A DNA stretch of 64,000 nucleotides from Planctomycetota bacterium (GTDB taxonomy: Bacteria > Planctomycetota > B15-G4), in assembly GCA_021604805.1 (NCBI GenBank), contig BQJR01000002.1, positions 197,078-261,077 of the forward strand, written 5' to 3'. The translations under genes and the position numbers were made by a program. Below the pieces are notes generated by a model. It did no database searches, was not told where the DNA came from, and saw only the letters and a program-made list of their open reading frames with translations. Shown piece by piece: positions 48,077 to 56,440 of this stretch. Every line of letters starts with the position of its first letter. Within the stretch, counting starts at the first letter, position 1.

Positions 48077-48409
48077 GAATCGTCTCCCCTTTTGCCGGTG
48101 GTTGGCGCGCTTCTGATCTCAGTGCAGCGAAGCACGCAGTGGGGCTCGGGTGTCCCACTCAGGATCTGCATGGCCAGCCTAAGCGAGATCCGCTCGAGCG
48201 TGGCGATCGGCTGCCTCGGGGAGTGTCGACGTGGCCAAGCGGCCTCGCTTCGCCACCTCGCTGCGCGCCAAACGCGGTGACGCGCGAGCGGGATTCCGGC
48301 AAACTAGGCGCCTTGGCCGTGCAGCGTGGCCTCGGCGCCCCGCGACACCTCCGCCGCGGGCGCGGCGCGCTGCCGACCGTCGTCCCCCACCCGCCTTCGG
48401 AGCGCGAGC
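48077..48409. other. Intergenic region between FG-GAP gene and PNP gene
   Basis: 333 nt with two outward-facing promoters expected. On the minus strand TAGGCT (48176-48181) would serve the FG-GAP gene with a leader of about 90 nt. On the plus strand ACTAGGCGCC near 48304 may serve the PNP gene. I see no RNA gene. A GTG-initiated frame at 48326 is an alternative PNP start. Confidence 0.4.
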
Positions 48410-49264
48410 GTGGTTGCCCATTTCGAACAGCTCACCCGCGGCGCGGATCACGCCGCGCAACGTCTCGGCCGCGCCGGTGTGGGCGTGGTGCTCGGTTCCG
48501 GGCTCTCCGAGGCGCTCGACAACCTCGACCACCCGCAGTTCATGCCCTACGGCGAGATCGCTGGCATGCCGCAACCTTCCGTGGAGGGACATCGCGGCGC
48601 GCTCGTGCGCGGCACCTGCAACGGCGTGCCGGTGTTCGGCTTGTGCGGACGTGTGCACCTCTATGAAGGTCGCCCGCACGAAGAGGCGATCGCGGGCGTG
48701 CGCCTGCTCTCACTGCTCGGCGTGCACACGCTGATCATCACGAGCGCGGTGGGCTCCACCGACGAGAACATGGGGCCCGGCAGCCTGATGCTGGTGAGCG
48801 ATCACATCAACCTCAGCGGACAGAACGTGCTGCGCGGACCACACGAGCCGCGCTTCGGTCCACGCTTCCCCGACCTGAGCGACGGCTACGACGCCGGCGT
48901 GATGGCCTCGCTCGACGAAACCGCCGGGCTGCTCAAGATCCAGCTCGAGCGCGGCGTGCTCGCCCAGTTCTTGGGGCCGACCTATGAGTCGCCGGCCGAA
49001 GTGCGCATGGCGCGCGAACTCGGCGCGCGCGTGGTCTCGATGTCGATGGTGCCCGAGATGGTGGCAGCGCGTCAGCGCGGCATGCGCGTGGGCGGCATCG
49101 CCTGCGTCACGAACCTCGCGGCCGGCGTGCAAGCCGGTCCGATCAAACACGAAGACGTGCTGATCCACAGCGCGTCCATCGCAGCCAACGTGGGCGCGCT
49201 GATCTGCGGCGCCGCCCCGCGCCTGGCCTCACGCAGCGACAAAGGAGCCAAGCGCAAGGCATGA
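48410..49264 (+). CDS. punA: Purine-nucleoside phosphorylase (class II, trimeric type)
   Basis: A 284-residue enzyme of normal length that splits guanosine/inosine with phosphate to base and ribose-1-phosphate. The phosphate-site motif VVLGSGLSEALD lies near residue 30, GRVHLYEGRPHEE near 85, ITSAVGS near 115, and a late purine-binding region (ACVTNLAAG) near 235. The GTG at 48410 is chosen because GGAG lies 7 nt upstream; an in-frame GTG at 48326 would add 28 residues without homology. It overlaps hpt by ATGA, a neat purine-salvage operon. Confidence 0.93.
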   Translation: MVAHFEQLTRGADHAAQRLGRAGVGVVLGSGLSEALDNLDHPQFMPYGEIAGMPQPSVEGHRGALVRGTCNGVPVFGLCGRVHLYEGRPHEEAIAGVRLLSLLGVHTLIITSAVGSTDENMGPGSLMLVSDHINLSGQNVLRGPHEPRFGPRFPDLSDGYDAGVMASLDETAGLLKIQLERGVLAQFLGPTYESPAEVRMARELGARVVSMSMVPEMVAARQRGMRVGGIACVTNLAAGVQAGPIKHEDVLIHSASIAANVGALICGAAPRLASRSDKGAKRKA

Positions 49265-49866
49265 CGTCCAACGAAACGAAGTCCGATCCGCTCGCCGGTG
49301 CGACCACGCTGCTCGACCCTGTGGAGCTGCACAAAGCAGTCTCGCACGTGGGTCGGCAGATCAACGATTACTACGGCGAGAAGGAGCTCACCGTGGTCGC
49401 CGTGTTGCACGGCGCGATCGTGTTCACCGCCGACTTGATCCGCGAGCTGCGCATGCCTGTGCGCATCGAGACCGTGACCGCGAGCAGCTACCACCGTGAT
49501 GCGCGACGCCCCGGTGACCTGGTGGTGCGCATGGAAGAGAAGCAGCACCTGCGCGGTCGCCACGTGTTGTTGGTCGACGACATCCTCGACACCGGCGGCA
49601 CGCTCTCGCGTCTGCGTGAAGAGATCGCCGCCTTCGAACCGGCCAGCCTGCGCATCGCGGTGTTGCTCGACAAACCTTCGCGCCGCGAGGTCGACGTGCA
49701 CGCCGACTTCGCCGGTCACGAGATTCCCGACCTCTTCGTGGTCGGCTACGGCCTCGACCTCGACGGCCGCTACCGCAACTTGCCGCAGATCCTCGCGCTG
49801 CAACCGCTCGAGTCCGACGACGACGCGAGCGCCAGCGACACGGCCGCGGAGAACGGCGCGAACTGA
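49261..49866 (+). CDS. hpt: Hypoxanthine phosphoribosyltransferase
   Basis: A 201-residue salvage enzyme that joins hypoxanthine or guanine to PRPP, giving IMP or GMP. The PRPP loop is HVLLVDDILDTGGTL near residues 100-115. The early VLHGAIVFTADLIREL is the usual first core strand and helix, and VVGYGLDLDGRYRNLPQI is the C-terminal purine-binding block. The last 20 residues are an acidic Asp/Ala tail not needed for the fold. Start overlaps the PNP stop as ATGA; the two enzymes act in sequence (nucleoside to base to nucleotide). Confidence 0.95.
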   Translation: MTSNETKSDPLAGATTLLDPVELHKAVSHVGRQINDYYGEKELTVVAVLHGAIVFTADLIRELRMPVRIETVTASSYHRDARRPGDLVVRMEEKQHLRGRHVLLVDDILDTGGTLSRLREEIAAFEPASLRIAVLLDKPSRREVDVHADFAGHEIPDLFVVGYGLDLDGRYRNLPQILALQPLESDDDASASDTAAENGAN

Positions 49867-49884
49867 ACGCCGGTCGCGCCGCGA

Positions 49885-50229
49885 CTACGCGTCGAGCATC
49901 TCGATCGGCGCGGGCAACGTCACGAAGAGCAGGCAACCTTCCGCTGACGACGGCGCGTGACGCGAGCCGGGCGGGTGATGCACGTAGGCGCCCGCGGTCC
50001 AGCGCTGCCCGCCGTCTTCGAGTGAACCGCTCAGCACGAAGTACTGTTCGCCTCGCGGGTGCGCGTGGGCGCCGTAGCGCGCGCCGGGTGCGAAGCGCAG
50101 CAGCACCGTGGAGCGCCCCGCCGGCCCTTCGAACTCGAGCTTCTTGAACTCCACGCCCGGGTAGGGAGTCGCGCGCCAGGGCAAGGCGTTGCTGTCGACG
50201 CGGAGCGAGTCGGGCACGTGGGAACTCAT
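49885..50229 (-). CDS. Cupin-domain protein (ChrR-like)
   Basis: A 114-residue single-domain cupin. The metal-binding motif 1 reads GAHAHPRGEQYFVLSGSLED with two His and a Glu, and motif 2 is PGSRHAP. No second cupin or DNA-binding domain is present. It resembles the C-terminal sensor cupin of ChrR anti-sigma factors, but there is no zinc-binding helix, so regulation of a sigma factor is not implied. The ATG at 50229 is a natural start; the upstream frame is Arg/Gly-rich noise. It lies 19 nt from the hpt stop, tail to tail. Confidence 0.85.
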   Translation of the reverse strand: MSSHVPDSLRVDSNALPWRATPYPGVEFKKLEFEGPAGRSTVLLRFAPGARYGAHAHPRGEQYFVLSGSLEDGGQRWTAGAYVHHPPGSRHAPSSAEGCLLFVTLPAPIEMLDA

Positions 50230-50469
50230 CGGGAGCGGGATGCCAGCGGGTCTTCGGGTCGGATCCTGCACGCCCCGACCCGCGCCCGTCGAGGGTCGGC
50301 CCGCTGCCGACGGCCGGCCGCTCGTCCCGATGCCGGCCCCTGAGACAGCGCAGCGCGACCTTCGCGCTCGACGATCACCACCGGTCCGTGCATACTCCGC
50401 GCATACCCACGACGCGCGCATCCGGGCAACGAGCGGGCGGGAATCGCCGAGATCGGGAGAGACTCAGCA

Positions 50470-52575
50470 ATGCTTCGAGTGACCATCCTCGCACTGACAG
50501 GCGTGCTGAGCGCGCCAACAGCGGCGGCCCAGCTGCCCGATCTCGACCTGCAGCCGGGGCGCAACTTCGGCGCGAGCCAGGCCCTCTTCGGGAAAGGCCG
50601 CAGCGAAGCCGTGGCGCTGGGAGACGTGGACAACGACGGCGATTGGGACGTCGGCGTTGCGAACGGGGGTGACGGCAGCGCGCAGCTCAACGAGTTGTGG
50701 ATCAACCAAGGCGGCGCGCAGGGTGGCACGCAAGGCAGCTTCGCCGACGAGACCGCCGCGCGCTTCGTGGGCGTGCCCAGCGACACGAGTCGCGACATCG
50801 AGTTTGCCGACTTCGACGACGACGGTGACCTCGACACCTTCATCGGGAACCGCGGCACGACCGTCAACAACGGCGAAGTCAGTCGCGCCTACCGCAACCT
50901 CGGCGGCCTCCAACACGGGCCGGTCGGCGTGTTCACCGAAGACACCGACGAGTTCTGGGGCCACACGGTCTCGGTGCCAGCCGAGCGTCAACCCGGATCA
51001 CCCGACGACTTCGGTCCGTGGCTGGGCCAGGGGCGCGACGCGAACTTCGCCGACCTCGACGACGACGGCGACCTCGACCTGCTGTTGATCACGCCGGGCC
51101 TGAACATGAACGGCCAGGACCCGTCGCGCATCTTCCTCAACAACGGCCGGGGTCGTTTCGACGAGTTGTTCCCGTGGGCGGACGACGGCGCCGACATCAT
51201 GCTGCACTCGGTGGACGCCGACGTGGCCGACCTCGACGGCGACTTCGACCTCGACATCTTCGCGAGCAGCCGCGACAGCCAAGCGCGCGTGTATCGCAAC
51301 GACCTCGCGGAAGGGATGCCCGGCGGACGTCTGTTCACCGACATCACGGGCCCGACGTTGATCGACAGCGGCGGGCAGCTCATGGGCTCCGACAACTACG
51401 AGGTCGCACTCGGTGACCTCGATGGTGACGGCGACTTCGACGCCTGGATGAGCGACTACGAAGGCCCCGGGAGTGGGCTCCTGAACCGGCTGCTCGTCAA
51501 CCGAAGCGACGGGACCTTCGTGCGCACGCCCGCCAAGTTGATCAAGAGCGACCCCTCGAGCGTCGACAACGACGCGGACTTCCTCGACTTCGACGGGGAC
51601 GGCGACCTCGACACCATCGTCGCCAACTACGCCGGCACCAACTTTCTCTACGTGAACAGTCTCGCCGACGGCGTACCGCTCAGCTCGGGCCTGTCGCACC
51701 GCGCGGGCGCCAGCGGCTCGCTCTCCCCGGGTCACGAACTGCCGGCGCAGAACAACACTGGCACCAGCCTGGATGTCGACGCAGTGGACCTCGACGGCGA
51801 CGGCGACCCCGACCTCGTGATGGTCAACGACCTCAACCAACAGAACCGCTACTACGAGAACACGCTCGGCGTGCCCGACACGCACGCGCCCGCACTGCAG
51901 GCATGGACCGATCAGGCCGACAAGTCGGACGGCACGAGCACGCCGATCCACGTGGCGGTGCGCGACAACGCGTCCATGTATGTGGTCGACCAGCACCACG
52001 CCGCGATGTTCGTGTCGGTGGACGGCGGCGCCGAGAGCTGCCTGCGGTTGCGCGCCCAGGGCGGCCAGCAGTTCCGCGGCGTGATCCCGGCCGAGCTCAG
52101 CGGCACGATCAGTTATCGCGTGGAGGTCACGGACGAGAACGGCAACACGCTCGTCTCGCCCACGCGGAGCTACGTGCAGAGCAACCCGAGCACTTCGCTG
52201 ATCTTGTCGCTCGGTTGCGGGACTGCTGGAGTGAACGGCGTGCCGCTGTTCCAAGTCGCGGGAACGCTCGCGCCCAATGCCGACACCCAGTTCACGCTGC
52301 GCGACGCCGCGCCGAACGCCTTTGCGATCTTGTTCCTCGCGCTGCAGTCGGCGCCGGTTCCCTTCAAGCAGGGCACGCTGCATCCCTTCCCGGTGAACGC
52401 CTTCCTGCCTCGCACCACAGATGCCGGCGGGCTCGATGCGCTGGAGATCGCGTGGCCGGACCAGAGCGTGTTCCCCAGCGGCCTCGAGATCTGGATGCAG
52501 TACGCGGTGCAAGACGCGTCCGTGTCCGGTCCCGGCGCATCCCTCAGCAACGCCATCCGCCTTCATGTTCCCTGA
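50470..52575 (+). CDS. Secreted FG-GAP/VCBS protein, paralog A
   Basis: A 701-residue exoprotein with a signal peptide of about 20 residues. From 30 to about 480 it carries FG-GAP-type repeats with Asp-rich calcium loops (DVDNDGDWDVGVANGG, DFDDDGDLDTFIGNRG, DLDGDFDLDIFASSRD). About 485-575 is a fibronectin-like beta domain (RVEVTDENGNTLVSPTRSYV). From 578 to 701 is the shared C-terminal domain, starting GCGTAGVNGVPLFQVAG and ending SLSNAIRLHVP. It heads a tandem of three similar genes. The next starts 14 nt after its stop. A role as matrix or surface adhesin is likely; no anchor is visible. Confidence 0.88.
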   Translation: MLRVTILALTGVLSAPTAAAQLPDLDLQPGRNFGASQALFGKGRSEAVALGDVDNDGDWDVGVANGGDGSAQLNELWINQGGAQGGTQGSFADETAARFVGVPSDTSRDIEFADFDDDGDLDTFIGNRGTTVNNGEVSRAYRNLGGLQHGPVGVFTEDTDEFWGHTVSVPAERQPGSPDDFGPWLGQGRDANFADLDDDGDLDLLLITPGLNMNGQDPSRIFLNNGRGRFDELFPWADDGADIMLHSVDADVADLDGDFDLDIFASSRDSQARVYRNDLAEGMPGGRLFTDITGPTLIDSGGQLMGSDNYEVALGDLDGDGDFDAWMSDYEGPGSGLLNRLLVNRSDGTFVRTPAKLIKSDPSSVDNDADFLDFDGDGDLDTIVANYAGTNFLYVNSLADGVPLSSGLSHRAGASGSLSPGHELPAQNNTGTSLDVDAVDLDGDGDPDLVMVNDLNQQNRYYENTLGVPDTHAPALQAWTDQADKSDGTSTPIHVAVRDNASMYVVDQHHAAMFVSVDGGAESCLRLRAQGGQQFRGVIPAELSGTISYRVEVTDENGNTLVSPTRSYVQSNPSTSLILSLGCGTAGVNGVPLFQVAGTLAPNADTQFTLRDAAPNAFAILFLALQSAPVPFKQGTLHPFPVNAFLPRTTDAGGLDALEIAWPDQSVFPSGLEIWMQYAVQDASVSGPGASLSNAIRLHVP

Positions 52576-52588
52576 CGAGAGAGCCCAC

Positions 52589-54712
52589 ATGCTCCGCGTT
52601 CCCTTCAGCATCCTCTGCGCCGCCGCCTTGGCCTGCGTGCTCGCCGCCGATGCGCACTCCCAGACCCTCGACCTCCAACCCGGACGCAACTTCGCCGACG
52701 CAGTGCCGACCTTCGGCGGTGGCCGCACCGAAGAGCTGGCCGCGGGCGACGCCGACAACGACGGCGACTGGGATGTCGCGGTGGCCAATGGCGGCGACGG
52801 CCCGCCGCAGGCCAATGAGCTCTGGATCAACCAAGGCGGCGCGCAAGCTGGAACGGAAGGTGAGTTCATCGATGGCAGCGCCACGCGCTTGGCCGGCGTG
52901 ACGCTCGATACCAGTCGCGACATCGAGTTCGTCGACTACGACGACGACGGCGACCTCGACCTGTTCGTCTCCAACCGCGGAAGCACCGCGAACGGCGGCG
53001 AGGTCTCGCGCGCCTATCGAAACCAAGGCGGCCTGCAGCAGGGCGCGATCGGGTTCTACAGCGAAGACACCGACGCGTTCTGGGGGACCACGATCTCGAT
53101 CCCCGCAGCGCAGCAACTCGGCACACCCGATGACTTCGGGCCGTGGAAGGGCTTCAGCCGTGAAGGGAACTTCGCGGATGTCGACGACGACGGCGACCTC
53201 GACCTCGTGCTCGTCTCACCCGGCGTCAACCTGAACGGCCAAGAACCCACGCGCATCTTCCTGAACGACGGCGCGGGGCGCTTCGACGAACTCTGGCCCT
53301 GGGCCGACGACGCCGCCGACGTGATGCTGCACTCACTCGACGCCGATCTCGCCGACCTCGACGGCGACTTCGACCTCGATCTCTTCGTGAGCAGCCGCGA
53401 CAGCCAAGCGCGCCTGTTCCAGAACCAGCACGCACAAGGCCAACCCAACGGGCGCTTGTTCCTCGATGTGACACTGAGGGCACTGATCGAGGTGGGCAGC
53501 GAGTTCCAAGGCAGCCGCAACTACGAAGTCGAACTCGGTGACCTCGACGGCGACGGCGACTTCGACGCCTGGATGACGAACTACGACAGCGGGACGTCAG
53601 GTTTTTCACACTTCGACCGCGTGCTCGTGAACGACGGCAGCGGCAAGCTCGCGCGCGACCACGGCGTCACGATCAAGGGCGACCCGGGTATCGACGAGCG
53701 CGACGCCGACTTCTTCGACTTCGACAACGACGGCGACCTCGACGTCATCATCGGCAACTGGCTCGGCACGAACTTCATCTACGTGAGCACGCTCGCTGAC
53801 GGTTTCACGCCGGCGCAAGGCCTGTACCACCGCACGGGCACCACCTTGGGTGACAGTCTCGCGCCCGACCCCGAAGGCCCGCTCAACGGCAACGGTTCGC
53901 AGAGCAACGACATCGATACGCTGGACGTGGACGGCGATGGCGACCTCGACGTCATCATCGGCAACGACCAGAACCAGATGAACCGCCTGATGGAGAACGT
54001 GCTGGGTGTGCCGGACAGCTTCGCGCCCACGATCACGAACTGGACCGACCAAGCCGACAAGAACGACGGCACGCCCACGCCGATCCACGTGACGCTGTTC
54101 GACAACAGCCCCAGTGACCTCATCGCCTACGACTCCGCGAAGTTGTTCGTGGCAGTGGACGGCGGAAGCGAGAGCTGCTTGCGCCTGCGCCACCAGGGCG
54201 GGCAACAGTTCCGCGGCGTGATCCCGGCCGCGCTGAGCGGCAACGTGAGTTACCGAGTGGAGGTCACGGACGACAACGGCAACACCCTCGTGTCACCCAC
54301 GCGGAGTTATGTGCAGAGCAACGCAGGCACGTCGCCGATGCAATCGATCGGTTGCGGCACCACGGGCGTGAACGGCGTGCCCATGCTGCAAGTCGCAGGC
54401 ACGCTCATGCCGAATGCCGCGACACAGATCACCTTGCGCCATGCCGCCCCGAACGCCTTCGCGACTCTGTTCCTTTCAGTGAGCTCGTCGCCCGTTCCCT
54501 TCAAGCAAGGCACGCTGCACGCCTTCCCCGTGAGCGTGTTCCTGAGTCGCAGCACAGATGCCGGCGGACTCGACGCCCTCGACTTCGCCTGGCCCGACAC
54601 GAGCGTGTTCCCCAGCGGCCTCGAGCTCTGGATGCAGTACGGCGTTCAAGACGCCAGCGTGTTCGGCGCGGGCGCCAGCCTGAGCAACGCAGCACGACTC
54701 GAGGTGCCGTAG
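52589..54712 (+). CDS. Secreted FG-GAP/VCBS protein, paralog B
   Basis: A 707-residue exoprotein, close to paralog A along the whole length (LDLQPGRNFADAVPTFGGG, NELWINQGGAQ, TSRDIEF, VSRAYRNQGGLQQG). The signal peptide is from the ATG at 52589 to about residue 24 (DAHSQ). FG-GAP repeats (about 30-490), a fibronectin-like domain and the shared C-terminal domain (584-707, GCGTTGVNGVPMLQVAG to SLSNAARLEVP) follow. It starts 14 nt after paralog A, on one likely transcript. An earlier in-frame start at 52421 overlaps paralog A and is rejected. Confidence 0.88.
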   Translation: MLRVPFSILCAAALACVLAADAHSQTLDLQPGRNFADAVPTFGGGRTEELAAGDADNDGDWDVAVANGGDGPPQANELWINQGGAQAGTEGEFIDGSATRLAGVTLDTSRDIEFVDYDDDGDLDLFVSNRGSTANGGEVSRAYRNQGGLQQGAIGFYSEDTDAFWGTTISIPAAQQLGTPDDFGPWKGFSREGNFADVDDDGDLDLVLVSPGVNLNGQEPTRIFLNDGAGRFDELWPWADDAADVMLHSLDADLADLDGDFDLDLFVSSRDSQARLFQNQHAQGQPNGRLFLDVTLRALIEVGSEFQGSRNYEVELGDLDGDGDFDAWMTNYDSGTSGFSHFDRVLVNDGSGKLARDHGVTIKGDPGIDERDADFFDFDNDGDLDVIIGNWLGTNFIYVSTLADGFTPAQGLYHRTGTTLGDSLAPDPEGPLNGNGSQSNDIDTLDVDGDGDLDVIIGNDQNQMNRLMENVLGVPDSFAPTITNWTDQADKNDGTPTPIHVTLFDNSPSDLIAYDSAKLFVAVDGGSESCLRLRHQGGQQFRGVIPAALSGNVSYRVEVTDDNGNTLVSPTRSYVQSNAGTSPMQSIGCGTTGVNGVPMLQVAGTLMPNAATQITLRHAAPNAFATLFLSVSSSPVPFKQGTLHAFPVSVFLSRSTDAGGLDALDFAWPDTSVFPSGLELWMQYGVQDASVFGAGASLSNAARLEVP

Positions 54713-54813
54713 GAGCGAGGGCGGCGCCGAGTTCAGGAGGCCCCGGGCGCACTCACCAGCGGCAGCCGCCCGCACCACCCCGTGAGGGTCGCGCACGATC
54801 ACGTGCCGACGAT

Positions 54814-56298
54814 TCACACGGCGCTCGGAGTCAGCCCGAACAGCTGCTCGGTGCGCGACGCGAACTCGTCGCGCAGCTGCGCATAGAGCGCGACGCGTTG
54901 CACGTCGGGGCGCACGGGCTCGCCGGTCAACTGCACGCACGGCGTCGCGAGTTCGTGGGCGCTCAGCTCGTCGCCTTGCGCGCGGCGCCAACTCCACGCG
55001 GCGCACAACGCGGCGCCCAGCGCGGCGGACTCGGCTTCGGCCAGGCGCTGCACGGGCGCGTCGAGGCAGTCGGCCAGGATCTGTAGCCAGAGCGCGTTGC
55101 GCGCGGCGCCGCCGACCACGCGCACGCTGTTCACCGGCACGTCGAGCGCGCGCAGGCGGGCGGCGCCGAGCGCGAGGTTCAGACTCACGCCTTCCATCGC
55201 GGCGCGGTAGAGGCGATCCGCTCGCAGCAAGCCTGGACGCAGGCCGAGCAGCGCGCCCCTCGCATGCGGCAAGTCGGGAACGCGCTCGCCTTGCAAGTAA
55301 GGGAGCATCAGCAGGCCGTCACTCCCGGGGGCGACCTGCGCGGCGGCTTCGCTGAGCGCGTCGTGCGAACTCCCGGGGAAGGCCGCGCGCACCTCTTCGA
55401 GCACGCCGGTGCAGTTCATCACGCAGAGCAGCGGCAACCAGGCGCCGGTCGCGTCGCAGAAGGGCGCGATCAGTCCGGCGGGATCGAGCACCGGCGCGGC
55501 ACTCTGCGCGAAGAGCGTGCCCGAGGTGCCGAGTGACACGACCGCAACGCCGGGCTGCGTGGCGCCGCTGCCGAACGCACTCATCATGTTGTCACCGCTG
55601 CCGGTGGCGACGGGCAGTCCCGCGGGCACGCCGAGACGCGCCGCGCCCGCCGCGCTCACTTCGCCGATCAACACGCCGGGCGCGACGAGTTCCGGCAGAC
55701 ATTCCGCGAGCCGCGGATCGACGGCGTCGACCGCGCGCGCCTCGAAGCGGCGCGTCACCGGATCGAAGCAGCCCGTCCCCGACGCATCGCCAGCTTCCAT
55801 GCAAGCCCGACCGGTGAGCACGAAGTTGAGGTAGTCGTGCGGCAACAACACGCGTCGCGTGCGCGCCCAGTGTTCGGGTTCCCTTTCGGCGAGCCACGCG
55901 ATCTTGCTGGCAGTGAAGCCCGTGGGCACAGCGCGCCCGAGTCGCTCGCTGAGCGCGGCGGCTTGACGCGCGGTGCTCGTGTCGCACCAGAGCTTGGCCG
56001 GACGGATCACGGCATCGTGTTCATCGAGCACCACGAGGCCGTGTTGTTGACCGGACACCGCCAGCGCCACGAGCGCGCTGGGTGTGACGTCCGGGTGCGC
56101 GAGCAACTCGCCCACCACTTCGCGCGCGGCGTCGAGCCATTGCTCGGGATGCTGCTCGGCGGCACCGGGCTGCGCGGGCGGCAGAAGGTCGTAACTGCGC
56201 GCGGCACGCGCCACGACGGCGCTCGTGTGCAGATCCAGCACCACACCTTTGGTGCCCTGCGTGCCGACGTCGAGACCGAGAGTGAGAGTGAGCGACAT
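54814..56298 (-). CDS. xylB: Xylulokinase-like FGGY carbohydrate kinase
   Basis: A 494-residue sugar kinase of FGGY length. The ATP/phosphate region GLDVGTQGTKGVVLDL is at the N-terminus. The sugar-binding Asp lies in VATGSGDNMMSAFGSG near residue 235, and SLGTSGTLFAQS is the second phosphate loop. VRVVGGAARNALWLQILADC is the adenosine block. It phosphorylates D-xylulose or a close relative. The ATG at 56298 is chosen because it starts the fold; the longer frame is antisense noise. It lies between two FG-GAP paralogs and faces the other way, so it may have been inserted into an older tandem. Confidence 0.9.
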   Translation of the reverse strand: MSLTLTLGLDVGTQGTKGVVLDLHTSAVVARAARSYDLLPPAQPGAAEQHPEQWLDAAREVVGELLAHPDVTPSALVALAVSGQQHGLVVLDEHDAVIRPAKLWCDTSTARQAAALSERLGRAVPTGFTASKIAWLAEREPEHWARTRRVLLPHDYLNFVLTGRACMEAGDASGTGCFDPVTRRFEARAVDAVDPRLAECLPELVAPGVLIGEVSAAGAARLGVPAGLPVATGSGDNMMSAFGSGATQPGVAVVSLGTSGTLFAQSAAPVLDPAGLIAPFCDATGAWLPLLCVMNCTGVLEEVRAAFPGSSHDALSEAAAQVAPGSDGLLMLPYLQGERVPDLPHARGALLGLRPGLLRADRLYRAAMEGVSLNLALGAARLRALDVPVNSVRVVGGAARNALWLQILADCLDAPVQRLAEAESAALGAALCAAWSWRRAQGDELSAHELATPCVQLTGEPVRPDVQRVALYAQLRDEFASRTEQLFGLTPSAV

Positions 56299-56388
56299 GG
56301 GCTCCAACGATACCCAGCCAGAGCAGCGAGCCGAACGCCCCATGTCCCGGCCAACACGCTTCCACGCCCCGCTCTTCGCACGAAGGGT

Positions 56389-56394
56389 TAGGCT
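56389..56394 (+). promoter_or_regulatory. Candidate -10 TAGGCT of FG-GAP paralog C
   Basis: TAGGCT lies 46 nt before the ATG at 56441, with a GGGAG Shine-Dalgarno (56431-56435) in between. The same hexamer, within TTAGGCTG, precedes the FG-GAP gene at 48076. Confidence 0.35.
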
Positions 56395-56440
56395 GATGCG
56401 CCGCGTGCCAATGACGCACGCGTTCGCCCCGGGAGTCGTG

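Noticed and set aside
50998..52923. A 641-residue minus-strand open frame
   Set aside because: It mirrors FG-GAP paralogs A and B. The sense frame has signal peptide and repeats.
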